This document shows positions 37,569-47,029 of a DNA stretch of 64,000 nt, one piece after another (position 1 is the stretch's first letter; each line of letters opens with the position of its first letter). The stretch lies in contig NZ_AP027728.1 in the NCBI RefSeq assembly GCF_030296555.1, forward strand, positions 1,736,001-1,800,000, read 5' to 3'. The notes below the pieces were generated by a model that did not search any database, was not told where the DNA came from, and worked only from the letters and a program-made list of their open reading frames with translations. The translations under genes and the position numbers were made by a program. Source of the DNA: Microbacterium suwonense (GTDB lineage Bacteria > Actinomycetota > Actinomycetes > Actinomycetales > Microbacteriaceae).

Positions 37569-38259
37569 TCAGATCGCGGCCTCGATCGTCTCGTCGAGTT
37601 CGGGAAGGTAGACATCCGTGGTCGAACCGATGGTGCGGTCGAACCATCGACCCGACATCGCCGTCTTGAATCGAGCGGGGACACCGGCCCAGAGCCCCTG
37701 CTCGCTGCGCTCGGCAGCTGTCAGAACGGATCCGGCAGCCAGCACCGATCGTGCGGGCAGCTCACCGCCTCCGAGCAGAAGGCACCTCGCGCCGACGAAA
37801 GAGCGCTCGCCGATCACGACCGGATATGCGGACTGGGCGTTCCTGGACAGATCGATGCTGTGAGTCAGCACCTGCGACCCGAACCCCGCGAGCGCGGAGT
37901 AGGCGCCGACCAGGAGCGACCCGGAGCAGTCGATCCCGTGCCGGCTGGTCACGTAGGAGTGCTCGCCGAGCACCAGACGCGCCCCCTTGCAACCGCGCAT
38001 AGGCCGCATGCGCAGTGATGATGTTGTTCTTCCCGATGGTCGCGCGCTCGGCCAGCCGAACCTCCTTCATCCCCTTGAGCAGATTCCATCTGCCGATCCG
38101 CGAGCGCGGAGCCAATTGGATCGTTCTCACCTTCCAGACCAGGTTCGACCTCGCGATGGCGCTGGGCGCGACGCGATGCCCGAGCATCGACAGCAGCCTG
38201 TTCTTCACCCGGCACGCCGGCAGCAGCCACAGCACCAGCAGCATCAGATCCCTCATCAT
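37569..38259 (-). CDS. hexapeptide-repeat acyltransferase, frameshifted as read
   Basis: Corrected length is about 229 aa. The N-terminus (LMLLVLWLLPACRVKNRLLS, MLGHRVAPSA) and IGRWNLLKGMKEVRLAERAT, IGKNNIITAHAAY are in frame 1. The second half (RLVLGEHSYVTSRHGIDCSG, AYPVVIGERSFVGARCLLLG, LWAGVPARFK) is in another frame. The break is at a five-G run (plus-strand C 37982-37986); here removing one G, not adding one, restores LQGARLVLGEH. The beta-helix repeats mark an O-acetyltransferase of the LbH family. The first ATG overlaps the stop of the upstream flippase gene (ATGA). Confidence 0.75.
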
Positions 38260-39521
38260 GACCCCTTTCCTTCCGGTGGATGCAGAACGCCGCGCATCAC
38301 GACCACGGCGATCACCAGTTCATACGCAGCGCGAGCGGCCAGCCCCGTCAGCACTCCGGCGAAAGCGCCGACCAGGCCGAACAGCAGTGCCCCGCCGACC
38401 ACCAGCGGCAATCCGATCACCGCACTGAGCACGGTGCCTCTCGCCACGACATCCAGCCGGTCCAGCGAGGCCAGCACAGCACGGGCGAGAATCGACTCCC
38501 ACACGTTCACTCCGATGAACGCCGACATCAACACGACCACGGCGAACTCAGGCTGCACCTGACCGGCGCCCAGCCAGGAGAACAGCCACGGTGCGACGAT
38601 CAGCACCGCTGCGGCGAGCACCAGGCTGAACCCGGCGCCCGCCAGCAGCGCCTGCCGAGCCCGGCGCACCGTCACCAGGCGATCACGGCGCGGCACATAG
38701 CCCTGCACCACCGCGACCACAGGTCCCAGCGCGACGCTGATCTGGCGCTGCAGTTTGTCGACCAGGGCGTAGGCCGGCTGGATCCCCGGTGCGACCAGCG
38801 AGACCAGCACAAGAGGCAGCGCGGAGTACGCCGCCGTTCCCGCCCCCGATCCGACTCCGTTACGCTGCGCGGAGATCACCTGGCGCAGCGATCGGCGCTC
38901 CGGTGCGCCGGGCAGGCGCCGTCGCAGCACCCACCACGACGTCACGGCGAAGGCGAGCAGCATGCCTGCGAGCAGGCACAGCGGCCCGGTGATCACGGGA
39001 GCGCCGTTGAACAGCAGCACGATTCCGATCCCGGTGCCGGCCACTCGCGGCAGGGTCTCCAACGCGAGGTAGGCGTACGGCCGACGACTGCCGACGAAGA
39101 ACCAGTCGGAGGTGAAGCCGACGGCCGCGGCAGACAGGCAGCCGGCGACCGCGAGCACCGGATGCGATGGCGCAACCAGCGCCGCGATCACGCAGCCCAC
39201 GGCCGCGATCGGCACGAAGAGCACCATCCGGGTGCGCAGCGATTCCGCGAATTCGACCTGGGCGCTCAGCGGATCGGCGCGGGCGATCGTGGCGGGTCCG
39301 GTGTGTCCCCATCCGAAGTAGATGAGCACTGCGGCGACACCGCCGATGCTCTGCCCGACGGCGATGGAGCCCCACGCGCGGTCGCCGCCGGCCGCGACCA
39401 TCGCGGGGATGAGCACCAGCGACGACGCGGCCAGCAGCGCCACCGACAATCCGAAGCCGACCAGGCGACTGCCTCCGCGCAGCACTGCAGCGCGAGCTGA
39501 GCGCACAGGCGTGCCAGTCAC
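38256..39521 (-). CDS. second Wzx-like oligosaccharide flippase
   Basis: About 421 residues with twelve hydrophobic segments, low overall sequence similarity to the first Wzx-like protein. Segments such as GLSVALLAASSLVLIPAMVA, IGGVAAVLIYFGWGHTGPAT and VDKLQRQISVALGPVVAVVQ are typical of the MOP/polysaccharide transport family. GTG 39521 has AAAGGGG six bases upstream and is preferred to an ATG at 39545. The stop overlaps the acyltransferase start. Expected role: flipping the repeat unit of the second polymer. Confidence 0.82.
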   Translation of the reverse strand: MTGTPVRSARAAVLRGGSRLVGFGLSVALLAASSLVLIPAMVAAGGDRAWGSIAVGQSIGGVAAVLIYFGWGHTGPATIARADPLSAQVEFAESLRTRMVLFVPIAAVGCVIAALVAPSHPVLAVAGCLSAAAVGFTSDWFFVGSRRPYAYLALETLPRVAGTGIGIVLLFNGAPVITGPLCLLAGMLLAFAVTSWWVLRRRLPGAPERRSLRQVISAQRNGVGSGAGTAAYSALPLVLVSLVAPGIQPAYALVDKLQRQISVALGPVVAVVQGYVPRRDRLVTVRRARQALLAGAGFSLVLAAAVLIVAPWLFSWLGAGQVQPEFAVVVLMSAFIGVNVWESILARAVLASLDRLDVVARGTVLSAVIGLPLVVGGALLFGLVGAFAGVLTGLAARAAYELVIAVVVMRGVLHPPEGKGS

Positions 39522-39702
39522 CGCAGTCCCCTTTCGCCGCCCCATTCGGCTTGCACTACACCGTATCCGCTTCGTGCCGCTGGGGACAGAGCACGTGTAT
39601 CTCTTGCGCCGCGCACCGATTCGCCTAAGATCACAGGTGAGACACGTACGCCGTCATTGTGGGAATGCTGAGGCGTCGTGTGGGGCTGGGGATGGAGATG
39701 CC

Positions 39703-41304
39703 ATGCGCAGAATGGCTGTGCGTTCGAGCATGCCGCGCGCGCGCAGGCGCTCGAGCACGCGCGCCGGCAGGCGGCGCGGACCGGTGGCGAAGATCATCGC
39801 GGTGGCCGTGATCTCATGCGTGAGCCTGGGGATGGCTGCGTGGGCGCTGTCGTCCCGGGCATCCGATGCTCCCGTGCACAGGCCTGTGGCGGTGTTCCTC
39901 GGCGACTCGTACACGGTGGGAGTCGGCAGCGACGGCCCCGACTGGCCGACGACCGTCTCGGCCCAGCTTGGCTGGGATGCCGTCAACCTCGCCGCCGGTG
40001 GAACCGGCTACGCCACCGAGGCAGGAATGAAGGGATGTGGCAAGGAGCACTGCGGCACCTATCTGGAGCAGTCGAAGTCGATCGTGGGAGTTCCCGACAT
40101 CATCGTCATCGCGGGTGGACGCAACGACCGCAGCAGCGTCATCGCCGAGGGCGCACGGAAGCTGTTCACCGCGCTGCGGGCGGAGTATCCGGACACCCGC
40201 ATCATCGCGCTCTCACCCTGGACCGACGACGACCCGATGAACGAGGTGGTCGAGGCGAAGATTACAGCCGTGCAGAAGGCCGCTGAGAGCGCCGGCATCA
40301 CCTACGTCGACACCGGACAGCCCTTCGTCGGGCACTCCGACCTGATATCGGCCGACGGCGTGCACCCGAACAGCGCCGGCTACGCGAAGCTGTCGGCGCT
40401 GCTGACCCCGATGCTGGCGAAGGCCACCGGCCGCCCCGTCCCCGTCACCACTCCAGAGACGGCCACCGTCCTCACCATCCGCGAAGAGCAGGTGCGCACG
40501 GCATTACGTGCCACGAGCTGGCCTGAGCTCACCCCGGCGGCCGACCAGCTCGGCGATGGCGCACTCGTGCCGGAGTGGGTCAAGGATCACTGTCTCGATG
40601 TGAGCGACGCCAACGTCGATGCGTGCGCATACGGCGACGCGGATGCCGACGAGACGATCGCGCTGCTCGGCGACGAGCAGGCCATCGGCTACATGCCCAC
40701 GCTGCGCACGGCATTCCCCGACCGGCGGATCCAGTCGCTGACGCTGCAGCGCTGTCCAGCGGCTGCGGTGCAAGTGCAGACGCGCACTGCATCCGGGCTG
40801 TCGCGGTATGCGGAATGCGACGCGCATCGCAGGTGGGTCTCCGAATGGCTGACCGAGCACAAGCCGCAGACCGTGGTCGTCGTCGATACCTGGAACACAC
40901 CGATGAGGATGACCGCCGACGACACCGTGTCGGCCCTGCGCGAGTACAAGACAGCACTGACCGGGCTGCTCAGTCAGCTCACCGCGCTGGACGCCGAGGT
41001 CATCGTGCTCGCCGCCCCTCCGCCGGGATATGCGCTCACAGAATGCCGGACGGCCACCAGCACGCCGTCGGACTGCGTGCGCACAGCACCCCGGGAGTAC
41101 TCGGACTGGACCCGGATCCTCACGGATGCCGCCTCGCCGTTCAAGACTGCCGACTTCGTGCGATCGGATCGCTGGCTGTGTGCTGCGCGAAGCTGCCCGG
41201 CCTTCGTAGACGGCGTCATCACCTTCGCCGATGGCACCCACCTGACCGACGCCGCCGCCCGCGCGTTGGCGCCGCTTCTGGTGCAGGCGACCGCACAGCA
41301 ATAG
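39703..41304 (+). CDS. membrane-anchored tandem SGNH-hydrolase protein
   Basis: 533 residues. An Arg-rich N-terminus and one membrane/signal segment ([19 protein letters not shown]) precede two SGNH domains. The first (about 60-255) is canonical: [12 protein letters not shown] with the Ser, an Asn block IAGGRNDR, and [12 protein letters not shown] with Asp and His. The second (about 300-533) resembles the SGNH domain of OafA-type acyltransferases, but the Ser block reads [11 protein letters not shown], so Ser is replaced by Glu, while [15 protein letters not shown] keeps Asp and His. The first domain may be an esterase or acetyl-transferase acting on the polymer; the second may only bind. ATG 39703 has GGAG five bases upstream. 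Confidence 0.82.
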   Translation: MRRMAVRSSMPRARRRSSTRAGRRRGPVAKIIAVAVISCVSLGMAAWALSSRASDAPVHRPVAVFLGDSYTVGVGSDGPDWPTTVSAQLGWDAVNLAAGGTGYATEAGMKGCGKEHCGTYLEQSKSIVGVPDIIVIAGGRNDRSSVIAEGARKLFTALRAEYPDTRIIALSPWTDDDPMNEVVEAKITAVQKAAESAGITYVDTGQPFVGHSDLISADGVHPNSAGYAKLSALLTPMLAKATGRPVPVTTPETATVLTIREEQVRTALRATSWPELTPAADQLGDGALVPEWVKDHCLDVSDANVDACAYGDADADETIALLGDEQAIGYMPTLRTAFPDRRIQSLTLQRCPAAAVQVQTRTASGLSRYAECDAHRRWVSEWLTEHKPQTVVVVDTWNTPMRMTADDTVSALREYKTALTGLLSQLTALDAEVIVLAAPPPGYALTECRTATSTPSDCVRTAPREYSDWTRILTDAASPFKTADFVRSDRWLCAARSCPAFVDGVITFADGTHLTDAAARALAPLLVQATAQQ

Positions 41305-41329
41305 AGTTCGAAAAGACAAAGGAGACACA

Positions 41330-42361
41330 GTGACGAAGCGCGCTCTCATCACCGGCATCACCGGCCAGGACGGCTCATATCTGGCCGAGCTGCTGCTCTC
41401 GAAGGGCTACGAGGTGCACGGGATCATCCGACGGGCCTCGACGTTCAACACCGCCCGCATCGACCACCTCTACGTCGATCCGCACGATGAGGATGCCCGG
41501 CTCTTCCTGCACTACGGCGACCTGAGCGACGGCACCCGACTGGTCACGCTGCTCGCGCAGATCGACCCCGACGAGGTCTACAACCTGGCTGCGCAGTCAC
41601 ATGTGCGGGTGTCGTTCGACGAGCCCGAGCACACTGCCGACACCACCGGCACCGGCACGATCCGTCTGCTCGAGGCCGTGCGGCTCTCCGGCATCAAGAC
41701 GCGTTTCTACCAGGCATCCTCCTCGGAGCTGTTCGGAGCCACTCCCCCGCCGCAGAACGAGAACACGCCGTTCTACCCGCGGTCGCCGTACGCGGCCGCG
41801 AAGCTGTACAGCTACTGGATCACCAAGAACTACCGCGAGGCGTACGACCTGTTCGCCGTGAACGGCATCCTGTTCAACCACGAGTCGCCCCGCCGCGGCG
41901 AGACGTTCGTCACACGTAAGATCACCCGGGCGGTTGCACGCATCCAGGCCGGCCTGCAGAACGACCTGTACCTGGGCAACCTGGAATCGATCCGCGACTG
42001 GGGCTATGCCCCGGAGTACGTGGAGGGCATGTGGCGCATGCTTCAGGTCGACGAGCCGACCGACTACGTGCTCGCCACCGGCGTCGGGTACAGCATCAAG
42101 GACTTCCTGGAAGCATCCTTCGGTCACGTAGGACTCGACTGGCAGAAGTACGTCAAGTTCGACGAACGCTATCTGCGACCCACTGAGGTGGATGCTCTCA
42201 TCGGCGATTCGTCGAAGGCGCGGGAGCGGTTGGGCTGGACGCCGACCGTCGACGGAGCCGCCCTGGCAAGGATCATGGTGGACGCCGATGTCGAAGCGCT
42301 GGCCTGCGAGGGGCGCCCATGGATCGACAGCGTGGCGGTGCCCTCCTGGGAGCTGGTATGA
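41330..42361 (+). CDS. gmd: GDP-mannose 4,6-dehydratase
   Basis: 343 residues, SDR family. Motifs: [63 protein letters not shown] and [19 protein letters not shown] (YxxxK). These are diagnostic for GMD, which makes GDP-4-keto-6-deoxymannose. The GTG start at 41330 has AAAGGAGACAC upstream. The stop overlaps the fcl start (ATGA), so the two enzymes of the GDP-L-fucose pathway are coupled. This gives direct evidence for a 6-deoxyhexose in the second polymer. Confidence 0.95.
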   Translation: MTKRALITGITGQDGSYLAELLLSKGYEVHGIIRRASTFNTARIDHLYVDPHDEDARLFLHYGDLSDGTRLVTLLAQIDPDEVYNLAAQSHVRVSFDEPEHTADTTGTGTIRLLEAVRLSGIKTRFYQASSSELFGATPPPQNENTPFYPRSPYAAAKLYSYWITKNYREAYDLFAVNGILFNHESPRRGETFVTRKITRAVARIQAGLQNDLYLGNLESIRDWGYAPEYVEGMWRMLQVDEPTDYVLATGVGYSIKDFLEASFGHVGLDWQKYVKFDERYLRPTEVDALIGDSSKARERLGWTPTVDGAALARIMVDADVEALACEGRPWIDSVAVPSWELV

Positions 42362-43335
42362 GCGGCGACGAGGTCTCCTACACGCCCGGCCCGCTGGACC
42401 GCGACGCACCGTTCTACGTCGCCGGCCACCGGGGGCTGGTCGGCTCTGCGATCATGCGTCGATTGGAGGCCGACGGGTTCAGCCGCGTCTTCGGAGCCAC
42501 CTCGGCCGAGCTGGATCTGAAGGATCGTGAAGCGGTATTCGAGCAACTCGGCCGAACGCGACCCCGGTATCTGGTGCTCGCGGCGGCGAAGGTGGGCGGC
42601 ATCCTCGCCAACAGCACCTACCCGGTCGACTTCCTCAGCGAGAATCTGCGCATCCAGACCAATGTGCTCGACGCGGCTCTGGCCAACGATGTGGAGCGCG
42701 TCGTCTTCCTCGGCTCGTCGTGCATCTACCCGAAGCTGGCACCCCAGCCCATCCGCGAGGACGCGCTGCTGACCGGGCACCTGGAGCCGACCAACGATGC
42801 CTACGCGATTGCCAAGATCGCCGGAATCCTGCACGTGCAGGCGGTGCGCAGGCAGTACGGCCTGCCGTGGATCTCGGCGATGCCGACGAACCTCTACGGC
42901 CCCAACGACAACTTCTCGCGCACCGGTTCGCACGTGCTGCCCGCGCTGATCCGCCGCTACGACGATGCTGCGGCATCCGGAGCCGCGTCCGTCACGAACT
43001 GGGGCAGCGGAACGCCGCGACGGGAGTTCCTGCATTCCGATGACATGGCGGATGCCGTGCTGCACCTGCTCGAGAACTACGACGGCGCCGCCCAGGTGAA
43101 CGTCGGCACCGGCACGGACGCCACCATCCGGGAGATCGCCGAGAAGATCGCCGCCATCACCGGGTTCACCGGCGAGACGGCGTGGGACACCACGAAGCCG
43201 GATGGCACCCCGCAGAAGCTGCTCGACGTCTCACTGCTGACCAGCACCGGATGGACCTCCAGCATCGGCCTCGACGAGGGTCTCGAACGCACGGTCGCCT
43301 GGTATCGCGATCACAGGGACGAGCTGCGGGAGTAG
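42358..43335 (+). CDS. fcl: GDP-L-fucose synthase (epimerase/reductase)
   Basis: 325 residues. Motifs: [56 protein letters not shown] and [11 protein letters not shown] (YxxxK), then [20 protein letters not shown]. All are hallmarks of Fcl/WcaG, which converts GDP-4-keto-6-deoxymannose to GDP-L-fucose. ATG 42358 overlaps the gmd stop. The C-terminus overlaps the convergent polymerase gene by about 25 bases. Confidence 0.95.
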   Translation: MSGDEVSYTPGPLDRDAPFYVAGHRGLVGSAIMRRLEADGFSRVFGATSAELDLKDREAVFEQLGRTRPRYLVLAAAKVGGILANSTYPVDFLSENLRIQTNVLDAALANDVERVVFLGSSCIYPKLAPQPIREDALLTGHLEPTNDAYAIAKIAGILHVQAVRRQYGLPWISAMPTNLYGPNDNFSRTGSHVLPALIRRYDDAAASGAASVTNWGSGTPRREFLHSDDMADAVLHLLENYDGAAQVNVGTGTDATIREIAEKIAAITGFTGETAWDTTKPDGTPQKLLDVSLLTSTGWTSSIGLDEGLERTVAWYRDHRDELRE

Positions 43336-44799
43336 TCGGGCGGCCCGACGTCATCCGTGTTGCGGCCGGTGATCAGGATCACCGAGAAGATCGTGATCAT
43401 GAGCGCCCCGGTGGCCTGCAGCAGCGACCCGCGCAGCAGGATGGTCATATACACCGGAAGGATCGCACCGACGATCGCCCAGGTGCCGCCCGTGGCGAAT
43501 GCCGGGATCGTGCGAGTGTCCATTGCTCGCAGACCGACGCCGAGCGCGATGAAGACGATCACGACGGCGATCAGCCCGCCGTTGACCAGTGCCTCCGCCC
43601 ACATCGGCGCCGAGAGATTGTCGAAGGAGTAGCCGCGGTAGTCGGCGAGCAGGATGCCGGTGTCGGTCGGCTTGTCGGCCCAGATAGCTCGCGGCACGAA
43701 GAACAGCAGGCTTCCCAGCGCCTGCCGGAACGGCACGACCAACCCGTCGATCCAGTACGACAGCGAGTTGGCGATCTGCCAGAACGCATCGTAATCGGGG
43801 TTGGACAGGTACTCCTCGAAGAACCCGGCGCGGGTAGCCGTGCTCCCCTCCGTGCGGAACGCGTCGGCGATCGGAAAGATGGCGAGGAAGCCGACGATCC
43901 CGGCCAGCATCGTCAGCCTCGCCCTCATCCGCGTCGCCACCGCTCCCCGAACACCGCGAGCGCGAACGCCACCGTGCCGAAGGTGTATCGCGCACTCGCC
44001 ACCGGGTTGACGATCATCACCAGCACGAGGGCTGTGGCGATCATGCCGCCCAGCGCCCAGCGCCGATTCGCCACGTCGCGCGCCGTGCGACTCAGCTGCG
44101 CCAGCCCACCGACCGCGACGAGCAGCGGGTACACCGCTCCTGCGTAGAACATCGCGCGCATCGCCGGGTCGGGCCAGGCAGCCGATCTCGCCGCCAGGGC
44201 TCCTCACGGCTGCCGAGCGACCCGGCCAGTCCGATACGCGAGACGAAGTACCCGCCGATCAGCACGCCGGCGATGGCGAGCACCAGGGTGCGGGTGGGAT
44301 GCACCGGCCGAACCCGGCGCGCAGCCTTCTGACCTGCCCGCACCTCCAGGATCATCCACGCCAGCCGGCCCGCCTCGTAGCAGACCAGGCCCAGAGCGAC
44401 CACGGATGCCGCAGGCAGATCCATACCGGAATCGACGCCGGGCGTGGTCGTCGAGGTCAGACCGGATCGGATCTGCGCGGTCGGGGCGATTCCCATGAAG
44501 ATGTAGGTGAAGACCCACAGGAAATAGTCGAACAGCCGCGGGATGCCGCTGACCCAGAGCAGTGACACGCGCACGCCCGCCCACACCATGATGAGCAGCG
44601 TGACGATCCAGGCGTCGCTGCGCGGGGATGCCGGAACGTACACCAGCAGTGCGGCGGGAAGCGCCACGGCGAGGGCGGCGATCGACGCGACGAGCAGCAC
44701 CCAGCGCACCTCGGGGCGCAGATCGCTGCGGAAGGATCCCTTCTCGGAGCCGTGCTCCACCGGCAGGCGTCCGGGACTGCTCGTCATGGAATGGCTCAT
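43311..44799 (-). CDS. second Wzy-like polysaccharide polymerase, frameshifted twice as read
   Basis: Corrected length is about 496 aa with ten or more hydrophobic segments. Three frames join: 44799 to about 44195 (ending RIGLAGSLGSREEP), then SAAWPDPAMRAMFYAGAVYP to FALAVFG, then VATRMRARLTMLAGIVGFLA to 43311. Breaks lie at 44194-44199 (one missing G or C) and in the four-C plus-strand run 43945-43948. The outer loop PRAIWADKPTDTGILLADYR, GYSFDNLSAPMWAEALVNGG matches the loop of the first Wzy-like protein. It should polymerise the repeat unit of the second, fucose-containing polymer. A Met at 44787 is an alternative start. Confidence 0.75.
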
Positions 44800-44922
44800 C
44801 TGTGAATCCGATCGAACGGCGTATTCACGGGAGGACTCCCGGCCGCTGCGACTATCATGATATGCGGGGCGGGGCACACAAGCCGGACAATGCGCACCTC
44901 TTCCACGATCAGAGGGAGGGTC

Positions 44923-46433
44923 ATGGAGTCCAACAATCTGGGGAAGCTGATTCGCTATCACTGGGCGGCGATTCTCATCTGTGCGCAACTGGGAATCATC
45001 TTCGGCGCTGCGCTGGCCATCACGACACCCCGCGAATACACCGCCCACGCCGACGTCTTCGTGCAGGTCTCGGGCGGAAGCAGCACCAGTGACGTCGCCG
45101 CAGCGACGAACTACTCGCAGCAGCAGGCGCGCAACTTCAGCGCGGTGGCGACCCGTGAGATCGTCCTGCAGCCGGTGATCGACGATCTCGGGCTCGACAC
45201 CACGGTTCCCGAACTGCGCCGCAGAGTCAGCACCGTCGTGCCGTTGAACTCGACGATGATCACGATCTCCGGAACGGATCGATCCGCGCAGACGGCGGCC
45301 GACATCGCGAATTCCGTCGCCGACGAGCTCACGGCAGTGGTGCCGATGCTCACGCCTGAGGTCGTTGGCGAGTCGACGGTGCGGATGCAGATCATCGAGA
45401 GCGCCAACCCTCCCGCGACTCCGTCGTCTCCGAATGTGCCGCTGCTTCTCGTGCTCGGCCTGCTCGCCGGCCTCGTACTCGGTGCTATCGTCGTCGCCAT
45501 CCGCGCTGCGGTGGGAACCCGGGTGCACTCGGTCGAACAGGCCAGGGCGATCACCGGCGCGGCGGTGATCGGCACGATCGCGTTCGACAAGTCGGTGCGC
45601 GATCAGCCGGTTCCCGTCGGCGATGGCACGTGGTCGCGTCGCGCCGAGGAGTACCGTCAGCTGCGCACCAACCTGCGCTATCTTCAGCCCGACACCCCGC
45701 ACAAGGTGTTCGTGGTGTCGTCGTCGATCCCCGGTGAGGGCAAGAGCACGACCACGGCGAACATGGCGGCCGCGCTCGCGGCCGCCGGCCTGCGTGTCGG
45801 TCTGATCGAGGCCGATCTGCGTCGCCCGCGACTGGCCGAGGTGCTGGACATGACACCGGGACCGGGCCTGGCCGGTGTGCTCACCGGCGTCGTCCCGCTC
45901 GAAGACGCGTTTCAGAGCTGGGGGCGCGACGGCCTGCAGGTGCTTTTGGCGGGAGACACTCCCCCAATCCCAGCGAGCTCATCGAGTCCGAGCGGGGTGC
46001 GGAGGTCTTCGAGCGGATGCGGTCGCTCTTCGACGTGATGATCATCGATAGCCCGCCCCTGACGGCCGTTTCGGATGCCGCCGCGCTGAGCGGGCTGCTG
46101 GGCGGTGCCGTCCTGGTCGTCGGCTCACGTCGCGTGCGCGTGCGCGAACTGCGCCGTGCGGTGAACAGGCTCTCCACCATCGGCGTCCAGATCGAGGGAG
46201 TCGTCGTCAACTTCGCCTCGGTGCCGCGTACCGACCGGTACGACTACAGCTATGTTTCGACGCCGACAACGACTGGAGACGACTCCACCGTCGATGGGCC
46301 GAGCCATGATCCGGGCTCGAAGAGCAGCGCCGATCAGGATTCCACCGCGTCGGAACGCGACCTGCGACGCCCGCAGCGTCGGCTGCCGAGCCCGACCGCG
46401 CGCACCGCACGCATCAACGAGAACCCCGCCTAG
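44923..46433 (+). CDS. third Wzc/CapAB-like chain-length determinant and BY-type kinase, frameshifted as read
   Basis: Corrected length is about 503 aa. The Wzz part has LGKLIRYHWAAILICAQLGI and TM2 LLLVLGLLAGLVLGAIVVAI. The kinase part has RRAEEYRQLRTNLRY, SSSIPGEGKSTTTANMA (intact Walker A), LIEADLRRPRL and VMIIDSPPL. The frame is broken in a five-C run (45961-45965): one more C restores GDTPPNPSELIESERGAEVF. The C-terminal tail is long and polar with few tyrosines (RYDYSYV). ATG 44923 has GAGGGAGGG directly upstream. The phosphatase gene follows with overlapping stop/start. Confidence 0.85.
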
Positions 46434-47005
46434 TGACAGCGCCGGACCGCATGGCGACGATCCTGTTCGTCTGCACCGGGAACATCTGCCGGTCGCCGTA
46501 CATGCAGCACAGCCTGCATGCCATGCTCACCGACCAGCGTCGAACCGACGTATCGATCGTCTCGGCGGGCACGCATGCCGTCGAAGGGCACGCCATGGCG
46601 ACGCCGCTGGCGCGACGTCTGCACGACCGCGGCATCGATGCCTCCGGCTTCCGGGCATCCACTCTGCGATCGGAGACGATCGACAACGCGTCACTGGTGG
46701 TGACGGCCACCCGTGAGCACCGCCGTCTGGTCGTGGGACGCCGTCACGACGCCGCGGAGCGCACGTTCACGCTCGCGCAGCTGGCTCGTCTGCTCCGCTC
46801 GTCTCCCGAGAACGCGGCGGTTCCGGCATCCGTGCCCGACCTCGTCCACCGCGCCCTCACCGCACGCGGCAGAAGCGGCGGGGGTGCCTCGGATGACGAT
46901 CTGGACGATCCGTGGCGACGCTCACAGCGCACCTACCGACGCGTCGCCGACCGCATCGACGAGCTTCTCATCCCGATCGCCGCAGGGCTGGTCGCCGGAA
47001 GCTGA
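46433..47005 (+). CDS. low-molecular-weight protein-tyrosine phosphatase (Wzb-like)
   Basis: 190 residues. The P-loop FVCTGNICRSPYMQ (C-x5-R) lies near the N-terminus, and the general-acid DP is in DLDDPWRRS. This is the classic LMW-PTP fold, acting on BY-kinases such as the one encoded immediately upstream. The GTG at 46433 shares a base with the TAG stop of the kinase gene, so translation is coupled. Compared with typical LMW-PTPs there is an insertion of about 20-30 residues rich in Arg and Gly before the DP motif. Confidence 0.92.
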   Translation: MTAPDRMATILFVCTGNICRSPYMQHSLHAMLTDQRRTDVSIVSAGTHAVEGHAMATPLARRLHDRGIDASGFRASTLRSETIDNASLVVTATREHRRLVVGRRHDAAERTFTLAQLARLLRSSPENAAVPASVPDLVHRALTARGRSGGGASDDDLDDPWRRSQRTYRRVADRIDELLIPIAAGLVAGS

Positions 47006-47029
47006 CCTCCGGTGACCAGCCCGCGATGA

